Shown piece after piece: positions 1 through 7,424 of a stretch of 57,219 nucleotides of DNA (the first letter of the stretch is position 1; each line of letters opens with the position of its first letter). The notes under the pieces are model-generated. The model saw only the letters and a list, made by a program, of their open reading frames with translations. It was not told the origin of the DNA and searched no databases. This DNA comes from an uncultured Rickettsiales bacterium (GTDB taxonomy: Bacteria; Pseudomonadota; Alphaproteobacteria; Micavibrionales; GCA-2720935). A program made the translations under genes and the position numbers. Location of the stretch: the NCBI GenBank assembly GCA_950054255.1, contig CATLOR010000002.1:207106-264324 (forward strand), read 5' to 3'.

Positions 1-2
1 GA

Positions 3-848
3 GGACATCTTTACCGGATTCTTAATAACCCTGTTTATACCGGCAAGATACAGCATAAAGATAAAATATATAACGGGCAGCATGAAAGAATTATAGAAGA
101 GGCTGTCTTTAATAAAGCACAAGAAATTTTAAAAGAACAAACAAAGATAAGAAAATCAAAATCGACACCAACGGGCCAGCTACTAAAGGGTCTGCTTTAT
201 GATATTGATGGCACCGTTTATAGTCCAACTTATACAAGCAAAAGTCATAAGCGCTATCATTATTATATCAGTCAGAACTTACTTCAATATCGAGACCACC
301 CAAAGGGTTTACTTGCACGCATACCAGCTCATGAAATTGAAGATACGATAAAAACAGCAATCATCAATTTACTAAGAAATAAAGATTTTTTAAATCAGAC
401 ATTCCCTGATATTGATTCTCACATAACGAAGTGGGTATTAAAACAAGAAGTCGATTTAAACCATGAAGACTTACGTAAGTTTTTAAATAAAGCGATCTTA
501 TCAACTGATCATATTGAGTTGAAAGTTGATACCAGCGAAACCTATAAGCATTTAAAACAATTACTTGGAATAGATATTCAACCTCCTGTTGTTAAAGAGG
601 TTAGTCACATGATTTCATATAAGACAAAGCGAGTGAATAATGGAGCTATTGTTCTAGATTCGTCAGACCAGAAAAAAGATGGCTTGGATATCCCTCATGA
701 TCAATTAGCACGAATCGTAAAAGGAATTGTTTGGCGTGATGAACATTTTGCTGGTGAAGCCCTGCGTGATATTGCAAAACGCTATAAGCATGGTGAAAAC
801 TATATCAATAAATGCATCCGGGAAGGTTTTGCATTTTTGAGTACCTAA
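3..848 (+). CDS. Serine site-specific recombinase, C-terminal part (5' end outside window)
   Basis: An open frame runs without a stop from base 3 to the TAA at 846-848, so the gene begins left of the window. The first visible residues, RILNNPVYTGKIQHKDKIYN followed by GQHERII, are the typical core of the Recombinase domain of large serine recombinases. Next comes a zinc-ribbon-like stretch (LLKGLLYD, then SHKRYHYYIS) whose usual metal-binding cysteines are absent, as in a subgroup of these enzymes. The C-terminus (LARIVKGIVWRDEH.. to ..YINKCIREGFAFLS) looks like the helix-turn-helix tail of that subgroup. The catalytic resolvase domain with the active serine would lie outside the window. These enzymes cut and rejoin DNA at att sites to integrate or excise elements. 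The nearby tRNA-Ser suggests an island edge. Family call is firm; activity cannot be judged. Confidence 0.88.
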   Translation, partial: GHLYRILNNPVYTGKIQHKDKIYNGQHERIIEEAVFNKAQEILKEQTKIRKSKSTPTGQLLKGLLYDIDGTVYSPTYTSKSHKRYHYYISQNLLQYRDHPKGLLARIPAHEIEDTIKTAIINLLRNKDFLNQTFPDIDSHITKWVLKQEVDLNHEDLRKFLNKAILSTDHIELKVDTSETYKHLKQLLGIDIQPPVVKEVSHMISYKTKRVNNGAIVLDSSDQKKDGLDIPHDQLARIVKGIVWRDEHFAGEALRDIAKRYKHGENYINKCIREGFAFLST

Positions 849-849
849 A

Positions 850-1000
850 TTCCCTGTTATTTCCCTGTTAATTTTAGGCTCCGTTTAACCTTAAGAGCTC
901 TACACCCTATGTATTCTCTTCTGTTCATCTGATTTATTTGCAAATCCAAACATCCAAAAATAAAAAAATTCCCTGATAATTCCCTGTTTAACAGGGAATT
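850..1000. repeat. TTCCCTG heptamer repeats with a 23-bp palindrome
   Basis: Immediately after the recombinase stop, TTCCCTG occurs at 850 and 861 (both continuing as TTCCCTGTTA), then at 969 and 980. Both pairs have the same 11-bp spacing, about one helical turn. A fifth copy lies in reverse orientation, so AATTCCCTGTT (978-988) and AACAGGGAATT (990-1000) form a perfect inverted repeat around a single base. Regularly phased and inverted short motifs next to a recombinase gene look like protein-binding sites, possibly recombinase or accessory-factor sites. That role is inference. Confidence 0.6.
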
Positions 1001-1010
1001 GAGCAAGCCG

Positions 1011-1054
1011 CGCGAAGCGAGTAAGGGGAAGTGAAAATCCGAAGGGCGAAGCCC
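1011..1054. other. Two GCGAAGC mini-hairpins in the recombinase-tRNA intergenic region
   Basis: The heptamer GCGAAGC appears twice: at 1012-1018 inside CGCGAAGCG (1011-1019), and at 1046-1052 inside GGGCGAAGCCC (1044-1054). The GAA-loop GCGAAGC sequence is known as an unusually stable single-stranded DNA mini-hairpin. The rest of the 372-bp gap (849-1220) holds the heptamer repeats and no convincing gene. The overlapping frames there have no ribosome-binding site and no recognisable domain. A function in recombination, replication or as structured RNA is possible but unproven. Confidence 0.45.
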
Positions 1055-1220
1055 AAGTTGCGTTTGACCATTCGGCAAATAAACCAAAGAGAGAAATGGA
1101 CAAGATGAGGGTAATTTTAAGATTCTCTGGGAATGGTCGAAACCAATGCACATGCAAACACCGCCTGTAGCGGGGGATCGCACGTGATATTCTCTAATGA
1201 TGGTGAAAGGGCAGACTAAA

Positions 1221-1311
1221 TGGCGGACAGGGTGGGATTCGAACCCACGGTAGGCTATTAACCTACGCCGGTTTTCAAGACCGGTGCATTCAACCGCTCT
1301 GCCACCTGTCC
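1221..1311 (-). tRNA. tRNA-Ser (anticodon TGA)
   Basis: On the minus strand the 91-nt sequence folds as a class II tRNA. The seven-base acceptor stem GGACAGG (1305-1311) pairs with CCTGTCC (1225-1231), followed by discriminator G and an encoded CCA (1221-1223). The anticodon loop CUUGAAA carries UGA, there is a long variable arm typical of tRNA-Ser, and the T arm contains GGTTCGAATCC. The 3' end faces the recombinase remnant, which is the usual geometry for an island inserted at a tRNA 3' end. No second copy of the 3' end is visible in the window. Confidence 0.97.
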
Positions 1312-1450
1312 GAAAAAAACACTTAAAGAGTGGTGCGTGTTGAAAACTAGAACAGATTATTAGACAGTTTTTAGATAAAACACAAGCCCTAAGATAGAGT
1401 TTTTTAAAAAAATTATATGTAGAGGCTAGAATCTGATATAGATCTTTACT

Positions 1451-2236
1451 ATGTCAGCTTTCACTTTTAAGAAAATTATATGGTCTGTTGTATCAATGGG
1501 GAATGCGTTGTGTTTGGCTTTGTTTCTCTTATTGATCGCGGCGTCATTATATGGTTTTACAAAATGTATTAAGGTGGGTTTTCTGTTTGTTTTTATCTGC
1601 CTATTTATAATAGCGATCACACCTATTTCATCAATGTTAATGTCTAGCTTAGAAGATAGGTACGCCCCAGTTGCAATAGATTCTAGCGAATTAAGTGATG
1701 TGACAGGATTTATTGTTTTAGGAGGTATGGTTCAAGAAGGGGTGAGTAATGACCTCAATCAAATACAATTTAATAATAGTAGCGATAGAGGGTTTGCCTT
1801 TTTAAAATTATTAACTAAATACCCTGAAAAAAGGTTTGTTTTTACAGGGGGAAGCCCGCGCATTTTGCATCAACAAGATGATAAAAACGAAGCAGAGCTT
1901 TTTGAACAAGACTTAAAGACATACTTTGTAAGTGAAAAGAATATCTTATTTGAAAAAAAATCAAGAGACACATTTGAGAACGCTTTATATACATATGATC
2001 TAGTGAAGCCAAAAGAAACACAGAAATGGGTGATTATTACATCTGCATTTCATATGCATCGCTCTATGGTTTTGTTTAAAAGTGCAGGGTGGAAAAATAT
2101 AATGGCATATCCGGTAGACTATAGAGCTGAAAAACAGTATTCTATATCTTTCTCGGACAATCTTAAATTGTTTGAAATAGCTCAAAAAGAATATTTCGCA
2201 TTGCTTTGGTATACTCTTACAGGAAAGGTAAGTTGA
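1451..2236 (+). CDS. YdcF/ElyC-type DUF218 membrane protein
   Basis: This 261-residue protein has two N-terminal membrane segments (about residues 14-36 and 42-64) followed by a DUF218 domain (about 85-255). The recognisable DUF218 pieces are GFIVLGGMVQEG, RFVFTGGSP, the SRDTFENA motif (171-178), WVIITSAFHMHRS and the closing YPVDY. Relatives such as ElyC, SanA and YdcF are linked to envelope and peptidoglycan-precursor homeostasis, though their biochemistry is poorly defined. It is followed three bases later by a lytic transglycosylase gene, so a cell-wall role fits the context. No clear Shine-Dalgarno sequence precedes the ATG; a start at an internal ATG (residue 16) would remove part of the first membrane segment and is less likely. 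Confidence 0.85.
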   Translation: MSAFTFKKIIWSVVSMGNALCLALFLLLIAASLYGFTKCIKVGFLFVFICLFIIAITPISSMLMSSLEDRYAPVAIDSSELSDVTGFIVLGGMVQEGVSNDLNQIQFNNSSDRGFAFLKLLTKYPEKRFVFTGGSPRILHQQDDKNEAELFEQDLKTYFVSEKNILFEKKSRDTFENALYTYDLVKPKETQKWVIITSAFHMHRSMVLFKSAGWKNIMAYPVDYRAEKQYSISFSDNLKLFEIAQKEYFALLWYTLTGKVS

Positions 2237-2239
2237 TAA

Positions 2240-3220
2240 ATGAACGGTCTTGGTAAATTAAAGATATTTTGTCTTTCATTTGTTTTTCTTATGTCCTCCA
2301 TTCTCGTTTCGAGTGCGGCATCATCCTCTTTTGATCAGTGGTTACAAAAATTCCAAATAAAGGCTTTAGAAAACGGTGTTTCTCAAAATACATTAAATAC
2401 AGCTTTTAATGGGCTCTCTGTAAATAATAGGGTGATTGAACTAGATGGAAAACAGCCAGAAAAAACAATTACATTTGTCGATTACAGAAAGCGTATTTTG
2501 TCAGATACGCGCATTAAAAAAGGGCGTGAAATGCTCATTAAACATCGCGATATTTTAGAGCGTGTTTCAAAAGACTATGGAGTTCAGCCAGAATATATTG
2601 TTGCGTTATGGGGGGTGGAAACGAGTTTTGGTGGCTATACAGGAAACTTTAGTACTGTTCGTTCGCTTGCCACACTTGCTTACGATGGCCGTCGCGCATC
2701 TTTTTTTGAAAAAGAATTGCTCAATGCTTTGCAAATCATTGAAGCGGGGCATATTTCAGCCTCTGAAATGACGGGGTCTTGGGCTGGTGCATTAGGGCAA
2801 AATCAATTTATGCCTTCTAGTTTTTTAGCTTATGCTCAAGATTATAATGGAAATGGGCGTAAAAATATTTGGACTGAGTTAGAAGATGTTTTTGCTTCTT
2901 CTGCAAATTATCTTAGTCAATCAGGATGGCATGGTGATGAATTATGGGGGAGGCAAGTTTTGATACCAGACTCTGTGAGAGAAGAGATGATTGGCCGTGA
3001 AAATAAAAAAACACTTCAAGAATGGTCAAACATCGGCGTTACAAAATTAAATGGAGAGCCTTTGCCTAATGTGGAAGGTATGAAAGGTGGTTTAGTCGCC
3101 CCAGATGGCATTGATGGTCCTGTTTATTTGGTCTATAATAATTATGATGTCTTAATGAAGTGGAATAGATCAACATATTTCGCAACTTCCGTTGGTTTAC
3201 TGGCAAATCGTATTAAATAA
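2240..3220 (+). CDS. Lytic murein transglycosylase, MltB-like (GH103)
   Basis: A 326-residue exported enzyme that cleaves the MurNAc-GlcNAc bond of peptidoglycan, leaving anhydro-MurNAc. It has a signal peptide (about residues 1-26, ending VSSAAS). The SLT_2/MltB domain shows ALWGVETSFGGYTG with the expected catalytic glutamate E127, SLATLAYDGRR, SWAGALGQNQFMPSSF and YLSQSGWHGDELWG. There is no lipobox, so it is probably periplasmic rather than lipid-anchored, and no C-terminal peptidoglycan-binding domain is obvious. It sits between a YdcF-like gene and rlpA with gaps of only three bases, suggesting one envelope-maintenance transcript. Confidence 0.93.
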   Translation: MNGLGKLKIFCLSFVFLMSSILVSSAASSSFDQWLQKFQIKALENGVSQNTLNTAFNGLSVNNRVIELDGKQPEKTITFVDYRKRILSDTRIKKGREMLIKHRDILERVSKDYGVQPEYIVALWGVETSFGGYTGNFSTVRSLATLAYDGRRASFFEKELLNALQIIEAGHISASEMTGSWAGALGQNQFMPSSFLAYAQDYNGNGRKNIWTELEDVFASSANYLSQSGWHGDELWGRQVLIPDSVREEMIGRENKKTLQEWSNIGVTKLNGEPLPNVEGMKGGLVAPDGIDGPVYLVYNNYDVLMKWNRSTYFATSVGLLANRIK

Positions 3221-3223
3221 AAA

Positions 3224-4354
3224 ATGAAACATATTATACTGACTTTTTTCTTGGTGTTTTTTCTATCGGCCTGTGCGGAAACAGAATTTCTTGCGCATAT
3301 AACTAAACAAATACCAGATTCCGGCTCAACAACTTTTAAAGTTGGAAATCCTTATAAAATAGCGGGAAGGTCATATAGACCTGTAGAGAGCTATACGCAT
3401 TCTGAAACAGGGATTGCCTCATGGTACGGCCCTAATTTCCATGGAAAGAAAACGGCCAATGGCGAGATTTATGATATGTATGATCTAACCGCGGCGCACA
3501 GAACGTTACAAATTCCATCAATTGTAAAAGTGACAAATCTTGAGAATGGACGATCTATCAAAGTGCGTATTAATGACCGAGGTCCTTTTGCGCATGATCG
3601 TGTGATTGATATGTCTAAGCGTGGGGCAGAGTTGTTGGGTTTTTTAGAACAAGGAACTGCTCGTGTTAAAGTCGAGGTTATGGCTGTAGAAAGTCATATT
3701 GTGGCCGATGCCGCTAAATCTGGTCGAAAAATAAATGTCAGTGAAGCTATTCGCATGGCGCGTTTAATGAAAGACCCAAAAGCATTACAAGAATATAGAA
3801 CAGCCTCTATAAGAAATACGGGTAATCAACAAGAAGTAAAAGGACAACCGCTTACGCTCACAGATAAAAGTGAGGCACTTGTTTTGCAGCAACAAGCAGA
3901 ACCTTTTCAAGCGGTAACAACAGTTTCTCCTGTTGAGGTCGAAGAGATACCAGCAACCGAGCCAAATATTGTGAAAGCACGTTATACACCAAAAGATGGC
4001 GGTGTAAATTCGGTAAGTCCTGTCCGTTTCGATGAGATGATTTCATCTATAGATCAGGGCAATAATTCTTTAAAATTGGACAGTGAAGATGTGAATGATG
4101 TTGAATTAGAGCCTGTTATACCGAGTAATCTTTTTATACAAGCAGGGTCTTTTTCTAATAAAATGAATGCAAGTGCGCTTGCTTCCAAGCTTAAGAAATA
4201 CGGCCCTGTTTCAGTTCAAGAAGCGTTGGTGAAAAATAAGACATTTTATCGTGTGCGTGTCGGCCCCGTTGAAAATGTTGAAGTTGCAGATACAACATTA
4301 GAAAAAATTTGGACTGAACAACATCTTCAAGATGCAAGAATAATAGTTGATTGA
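3224..4354 (+). CDS. rlpA: RlpA septal-ring lytic transglycosylase lipoprotein with SPOR domain
   Basis: This 376-residue protein begins with a lipoprotein signal (FFLSAC, lipidated Cys17). A double-psi beta-barrel domain (about 62-155) contains GIASWYGPNFHGKKTANGE, LTAAHRTL and RINDRGPF. The spacing of E81, H92 and D118 matches the catalytic and structural residues known in Pseudomonas aeruginosa RlpA. A low-complexity linker leads to a C-terminal SPOR domain (about 300-372, LFIQAGSF..) that binds denuded septal glycan. RlpA cleaves such strands at the division site. It lies three bases after the MltB-like gene and just before the D,D-carboxypeptidase, the usual alphaproteobacterial order. 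Confidence 0.95.
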   Translation: MKHIILTFFLVFFLSACAETEFLAHITKQIPDSGSTTFKVGNPYKIAGRSYRPVESYTHSETGIASWYGPNFHGKKTANGEIYDMYDLTAAHRTLQIPSIVKVTNLENGRSIKVRINDRGPFAHDRVIDMSKRGAELLGFLEQGTARVKVEVMAVESHIVADAAKSGRKINVSEAIRMARLMKDPKALQEYRTASIRNTGNQQEVKGQPLTLTDKSEALVLQQQAEPFQAVTTVSPVEVEEIPATEPNIVKARYTPKDGGVNSVSPVRFDEMISSIDQGNNSLKLDSEDVNDVELEPVIPSNLFIQAGSFSNKMNASALASKLKKYGPVSVQEALVKNKTFYRVRVGPVENVEVADTTLEKIWTEQHLQDARIIVD

Positions 4355-4425
4355 TTGCTTTAAAAACTTTAAAACTAATATCTTAAGAACATAGAAATTA
4401 ATTAAAAGAAAGTTTCCTTTTTAAA

Positions 4426-5565
4426 ATGCGTTATACCTTTGTATTTGCTTGTTTGCTTAGTTTTATCATTTTTTCTAGCCATGTCAGTTATGCGGATATT
4501 AATCTGCAAACGGTAGCGAAACAGGCTATGGTTGTTGATATGCAGACAGGGAGTGTTATTTATAGTAAGAACGCAGATGAGAAAATGCCAACATCTTCAA
4601 TGAGTAAAGTTATGACGATGCTTGTTGTTTTTGATGCTTTAAAAGACGGACGTCTAAGCCTAGATGATAAGCTTTTGGTGAGCACCAAGGCTTGGAAAAA
4701 AGGGGGCTCAAAAATGTTTGTTGGAGAAGGAACGCGCGTTTCTGTTGAAGACCTAATAAAGGGTGTTATTGTTCAGTCAGGTAATGATGCAACAATCGTT
4801 TTGGCCGAAGGCTTGGCAGGCTCTGAAGATGCGTTTGTTCAACTTATTAATCAAAAGGCACAAGAAATTGGCATGGATAACAGCCATTTTACAAATGCGA
4901 GTGGTTGGCCTGATCCAGATCATTATTCAACGCCTCGTGATTTAATGAAAATGGCAATTTACTTGATTAATAATTATCCTGAATATTATCATTATTACGG
5001 CATAAAAGAATTTACTTACAGCGGCATCAAGCAAAATAACAGAAATCCTTTATTATATAGAAATTTAGGCGCTGATGGGATCAAAACAGGACATACAGAT
5101 ATTGCTGGTTATGGTTTGATTGGAACAGCTATCCAAGATGATCGTCGTGTTATTATGGTTTTGAATGGGCTGGAAACAGATCGTCAACGCAGAAGTGAAT
5201 CAACGAGAATATTGGCTTGGGTGTTTAATAATACTGTGAATGTTAATCTATTTAAGGAAACAGAAATTATTGATAAAGTGAAAGTCTGGCTGGGTAAGGA
5301 ATATGTTTCACCTGTTGTTACTTTACAAAATTTCTCGACAACAGTTATGAAGAATGATGTGGATCAAATTAAAGCAACAGTTATTGCAAATGAGCCAATT
5401 GCAGCTCCGATCACACAAGGACAAGAACTTGCTAAGTTACGTGTAGAAATACCTGGGAATGGTGTTGTTGACTTCCCTCTTTATTCTGCAAGGCAAGTTG
5501 ATGAAATGAATTTTCTAAGCAAGGCTGTTGAAAAAATAAGATATAGCCTGTCTAACGCTATGTAA
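4426..5565 (+). CDS. dacA: D-alanyl-D-alanine carboxypeptidase (PBP5/6 family, S11)
   Basis: A 379-residue low-molecular-weight penicillin-binding protein that trims the terminal D-Ala from peptidoglycan pentapeptides in the periplasm. The signal peptide covers residues 1-23. The three serine-acyltransferase motifs are present in order: SMSK (58-61, nucleophile S58), SGN (118-120) and KTG (220-222). A PBP5 C-terminal beta domain follows (about 275-360). The last residues form an amphipathic stretch (FLSKAVEKIRYSLSN) that would anchor it to the inner membrane. It is the last cell-wall gene before tmk, 13 bases upstream. The dacA name is by family; other S11 paralogues (dacC, dacF) cannot be excluded. 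Confidence 0.93.
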   Translation: MRYTFVFACLLSFIIFSSHVSYADINLQTVAKQAMVVDMQTGSVIYSKNADEKMPTSSMSKVMTMLVVFDALKDGRLSLDDKLLVSTKAWKKGGSKMFVGEGTRVSVEDLIKGVIVQSGNDATIVLAEGLAGSEDAFVQLINQKAQEIGMDNSHFTNASGWPDPDHYSTPRDLMKMAIYLINNYPEYYHYYGIKEFTYSGIKQNNRNPLLYRNLGADGIKTGHTDIAGYGLIGTAIQDDRRVIMVLNGLETDRQRRSESTRILAWVFNNTVNVNLFKETEIIDKVKVWLGKEYVSPVVTLQNFSTTVMKNDVDQIKATVIANEPIAAPITQGQELAKLRVEIPGNGVVDFPLYSARQVDEMNFLSKAVEKIRYSLSNAM

Positions 5566-5578
5566 GAAAAAGGGTGCT

Positions 5579-6256
5579 ATGTTTTTAAGTTTAGAAGGAC
5601 CTGATGGATCGGGTAAAACAACTCAGATAAAAAAAATCACAAATTATTTAACAAGCCAAGGATATGATGTCGTAACGACGAGAGAGCCAGGAGGCTGTCC
5701 TTTAGCTGATAAGATAAGAGCTCTTTTATTGCAGCGCGATGGAGGTGATTGGCAAAAAATGAGTGAAGTTTTATTGCTATTTGCCGCGCGTTTAGAGCAT
5801 CTTGAAACAATCATAAAGCCCGCATTAAAAGAAAATAAAATTGTTATCTCAGATCGCTTTTCTGATTCAACATATTCATACCAAGGTTATGGTTATGGGT
5901 TGCCTTTGGATGAGATTAAGAAAATTGAAGATATCTCAATTAATTCATTTAAGCCAGATTTAACATTGATATTAGATATAGATGTACGTGAAGGCTTGGA
6001 AAGAACTGGACGGCGTTTCGACCAAGAAGATGATGATTCTTCTGCAACGGAAGATCGTTATGAACGTATGGAAATAGAATTTCATGAAAATTTACGCAAA
6101 GGGTATTTAGATATTGCTAAAAAAAATCCTGTAAGATGCAGGATTGTTGATGCTTCACGAGAAGAAGAAGCTGTTTTTGCAGATATAAAAAAATATATCA
6201 ATGAATTTATGGATCAGAATTCAGTAGGGGGAAGTCATGTCTCTATTGGGAGATGA
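5579..6256 (+). CDS. tmk: Thymidylate kinase
   Basis: A 225-residue cytosolic enzyme phosphorylating dTMP to dTDP. Visible motifs are the P-loop GPDGSGKTT (7-15), the REPGGCPLADKIRALLL segment that binds dTMP, and SDRFSDSTYSYQGYG (91-105) with the DRF signature. The lid region (about 140-160) is acidic and slightly longer than in E. coli. Its end overlaps the start of holB by 20 bases, implying translational coupling; tmk-holB pairing is widespread in proteobacteria and links dTTP supply with the replisome clamp loader. Confidence 0.96.
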   Translation: MFLSLEGPDGSGKTTQIKKITNYLTSQGYDVVTTREPGGCPLADKIRALLLQRDGGDWQKMSEVLLLFAARLEHLETIIKPALKENKIVISDRFSDSTYSYQGYGYGLPLDEIKKIEDISINSFKPDLTLILDIDVREGLERTGRRFDQEDDDSSATEDRYERMEIEFHENLRKGYLDIAKKNPVRCRIVDASREEEAVFADIKKYINEFMDQNSVGGSHVSIGR

Positions 6257-7403
6257 GTATGATATTGATGATGCTTTTGATGCGCATTTATCTGGTGAGA
6301 GTAAATCGGCGCTAACTTTTGAAACACCAAAACAACAAAATCAACTTATTGGTCATGGAAACCAAAAGGATCTGTTCCTTAAATTGTTTAATGCAGGCAA
6401 AATGCCGCATGGGTGGATTTTTTCAGGTACTAAAGGCATAGGAAAAGAAACAACAGCTTTTTTAGCGGCGAAACATATCTTGTCTTCTGTTGATGATGGT
6501 GATGCTTCGGCCGGTTTGTTTGGTGACGTTGCAGAGGTAAAACCGGCATCGGATTTTTCTTTTGACCCAGAGGCTAGTATCATTAAAAGGATAGAGTCAG
6601 GGGGACATGGTGACCTGCTTTTTATAGAGCCTGATGAAGAAGGTAAGACCGAAATTATTAATGTTGTTACGGCGCGTAAGGTTGTTCAATTTTTGCAAAA
6701 GACATCATCAGAGGGCGGGTGGCGCGTTGTCATTATTAACGATGCGGATAAAATGAATAATGCTGCACAAAATGCCTTGTTAAAAATTTTGGAAGAACCA
6801 CCAGAAAAAACAGTTTTGATCCTTATTACAACGGCAATAGCGAGGCTTCTACCAACAATAAGATCAAGGTGCCGTCTATTGCCTTTTAATGAATTAGAGC
6901 CGTCTGATATGAGGTCGTTAATTTCGGAATCTCATATTTTGGATGATCATGATTTATCTGTAGAGGATGCGATCTCTTTTTCAAAAGGAAGTTTTGGTGC
7001 TTTACAAGAGTTTATAGACGGAGGTAGTCGTCAAGTGTTTCAGACACTGATTGATGCTTTAGTTGATGCACCAGCTTTAGATCGACAAAAACTGATTGAT
7101 ACAAGCCATAAAATCATAGCGAATAGAAAAGGAAAAGATTTTAGTAACTTTATGCGCTTGTGGACATGGTGGATTGAAAATCTTATTAAAGACTTTTCAG
7201 ATGTATGTGCGTATCACCCAATTTTAGATGAAGAGATTGGTATTATAAAAACACTACGCGTACAAGATGATGTTGTTGAAAAGTTAATTGGATTATGGGA
7301 TAACCTAAATGAGCTGCGCATACAGTCTAATTGGGCAAACCATGATAAGCAAACAGTCATATTAGAAACATATTATTTGTTTGAATCGATTTTTAAAAAA
7401 TAG
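6237..7403 (+). CDS. holB: DNA polymerase III subunit delta' (clamp loader)
   Basis: A 388-residue AAA+ protein of the clamp-loader complex that opens the beta sliding clamp. It has a Walker A-like loop GTKGIGKET (64-72), the AQNALLKILEEPPE segment conserved in delta' and gamma/tau, and an SRC motif in RSRCRLLPF. An insertion around residues 85-125 lengthens it relative to E. coli HolB, as commonly seen in alphaproteobacteria, and the zinc-binding cysteines of E. coli delta' are not evident. The ATG lies inside tmk (20-base overlap); metG follows after 21 bases. Confidence 0.93.
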   Translation: MSLLGDEYDIDDAFDAHLSGESKSALTFETPKQQNQLIGHGNQKDLFLKLFNAGKMPHGWIFSGTKGIGKETTAFLAAKHILSSVDDGDASAGLFGDVAEVKPASDFSFDPEASIIKRIESGGHGDLLFIEPDEEGKTEIINVVTARKVVQFLQKTSSEGGWRVVIINDADKMNNAAQNALLKILEEPPEKTVLILITTAIARLLPTIRSRCRLLPFNELEPSDMRSLISESHILDDHDLSVEDAISFSKGSFGALQEFIDGGSRQVFQTLIDALVDAPALDRQKLIDTSHKIIANRKGKDFSNFMRLWTWWIENLIKDFSDVCAYHPILDEEIGIIKTLRVQDDVVEKLIGLWDNLNELRIQSNWANHDKQTVILETYYLFESIFKK

Positions 7404-7424
7404 ACTTAAGAAAGAATAAACCTC

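Noticed and set aside
857..1183. Minus-strand frames of 108 and 85 codons in the recombinase-tRNA gap
   Set aside because: They overlap the TTCCCTG repeats and hairpins, have no ribosome-binding site and no recognisable domain; the composition looks like translation of non-coding DNA.
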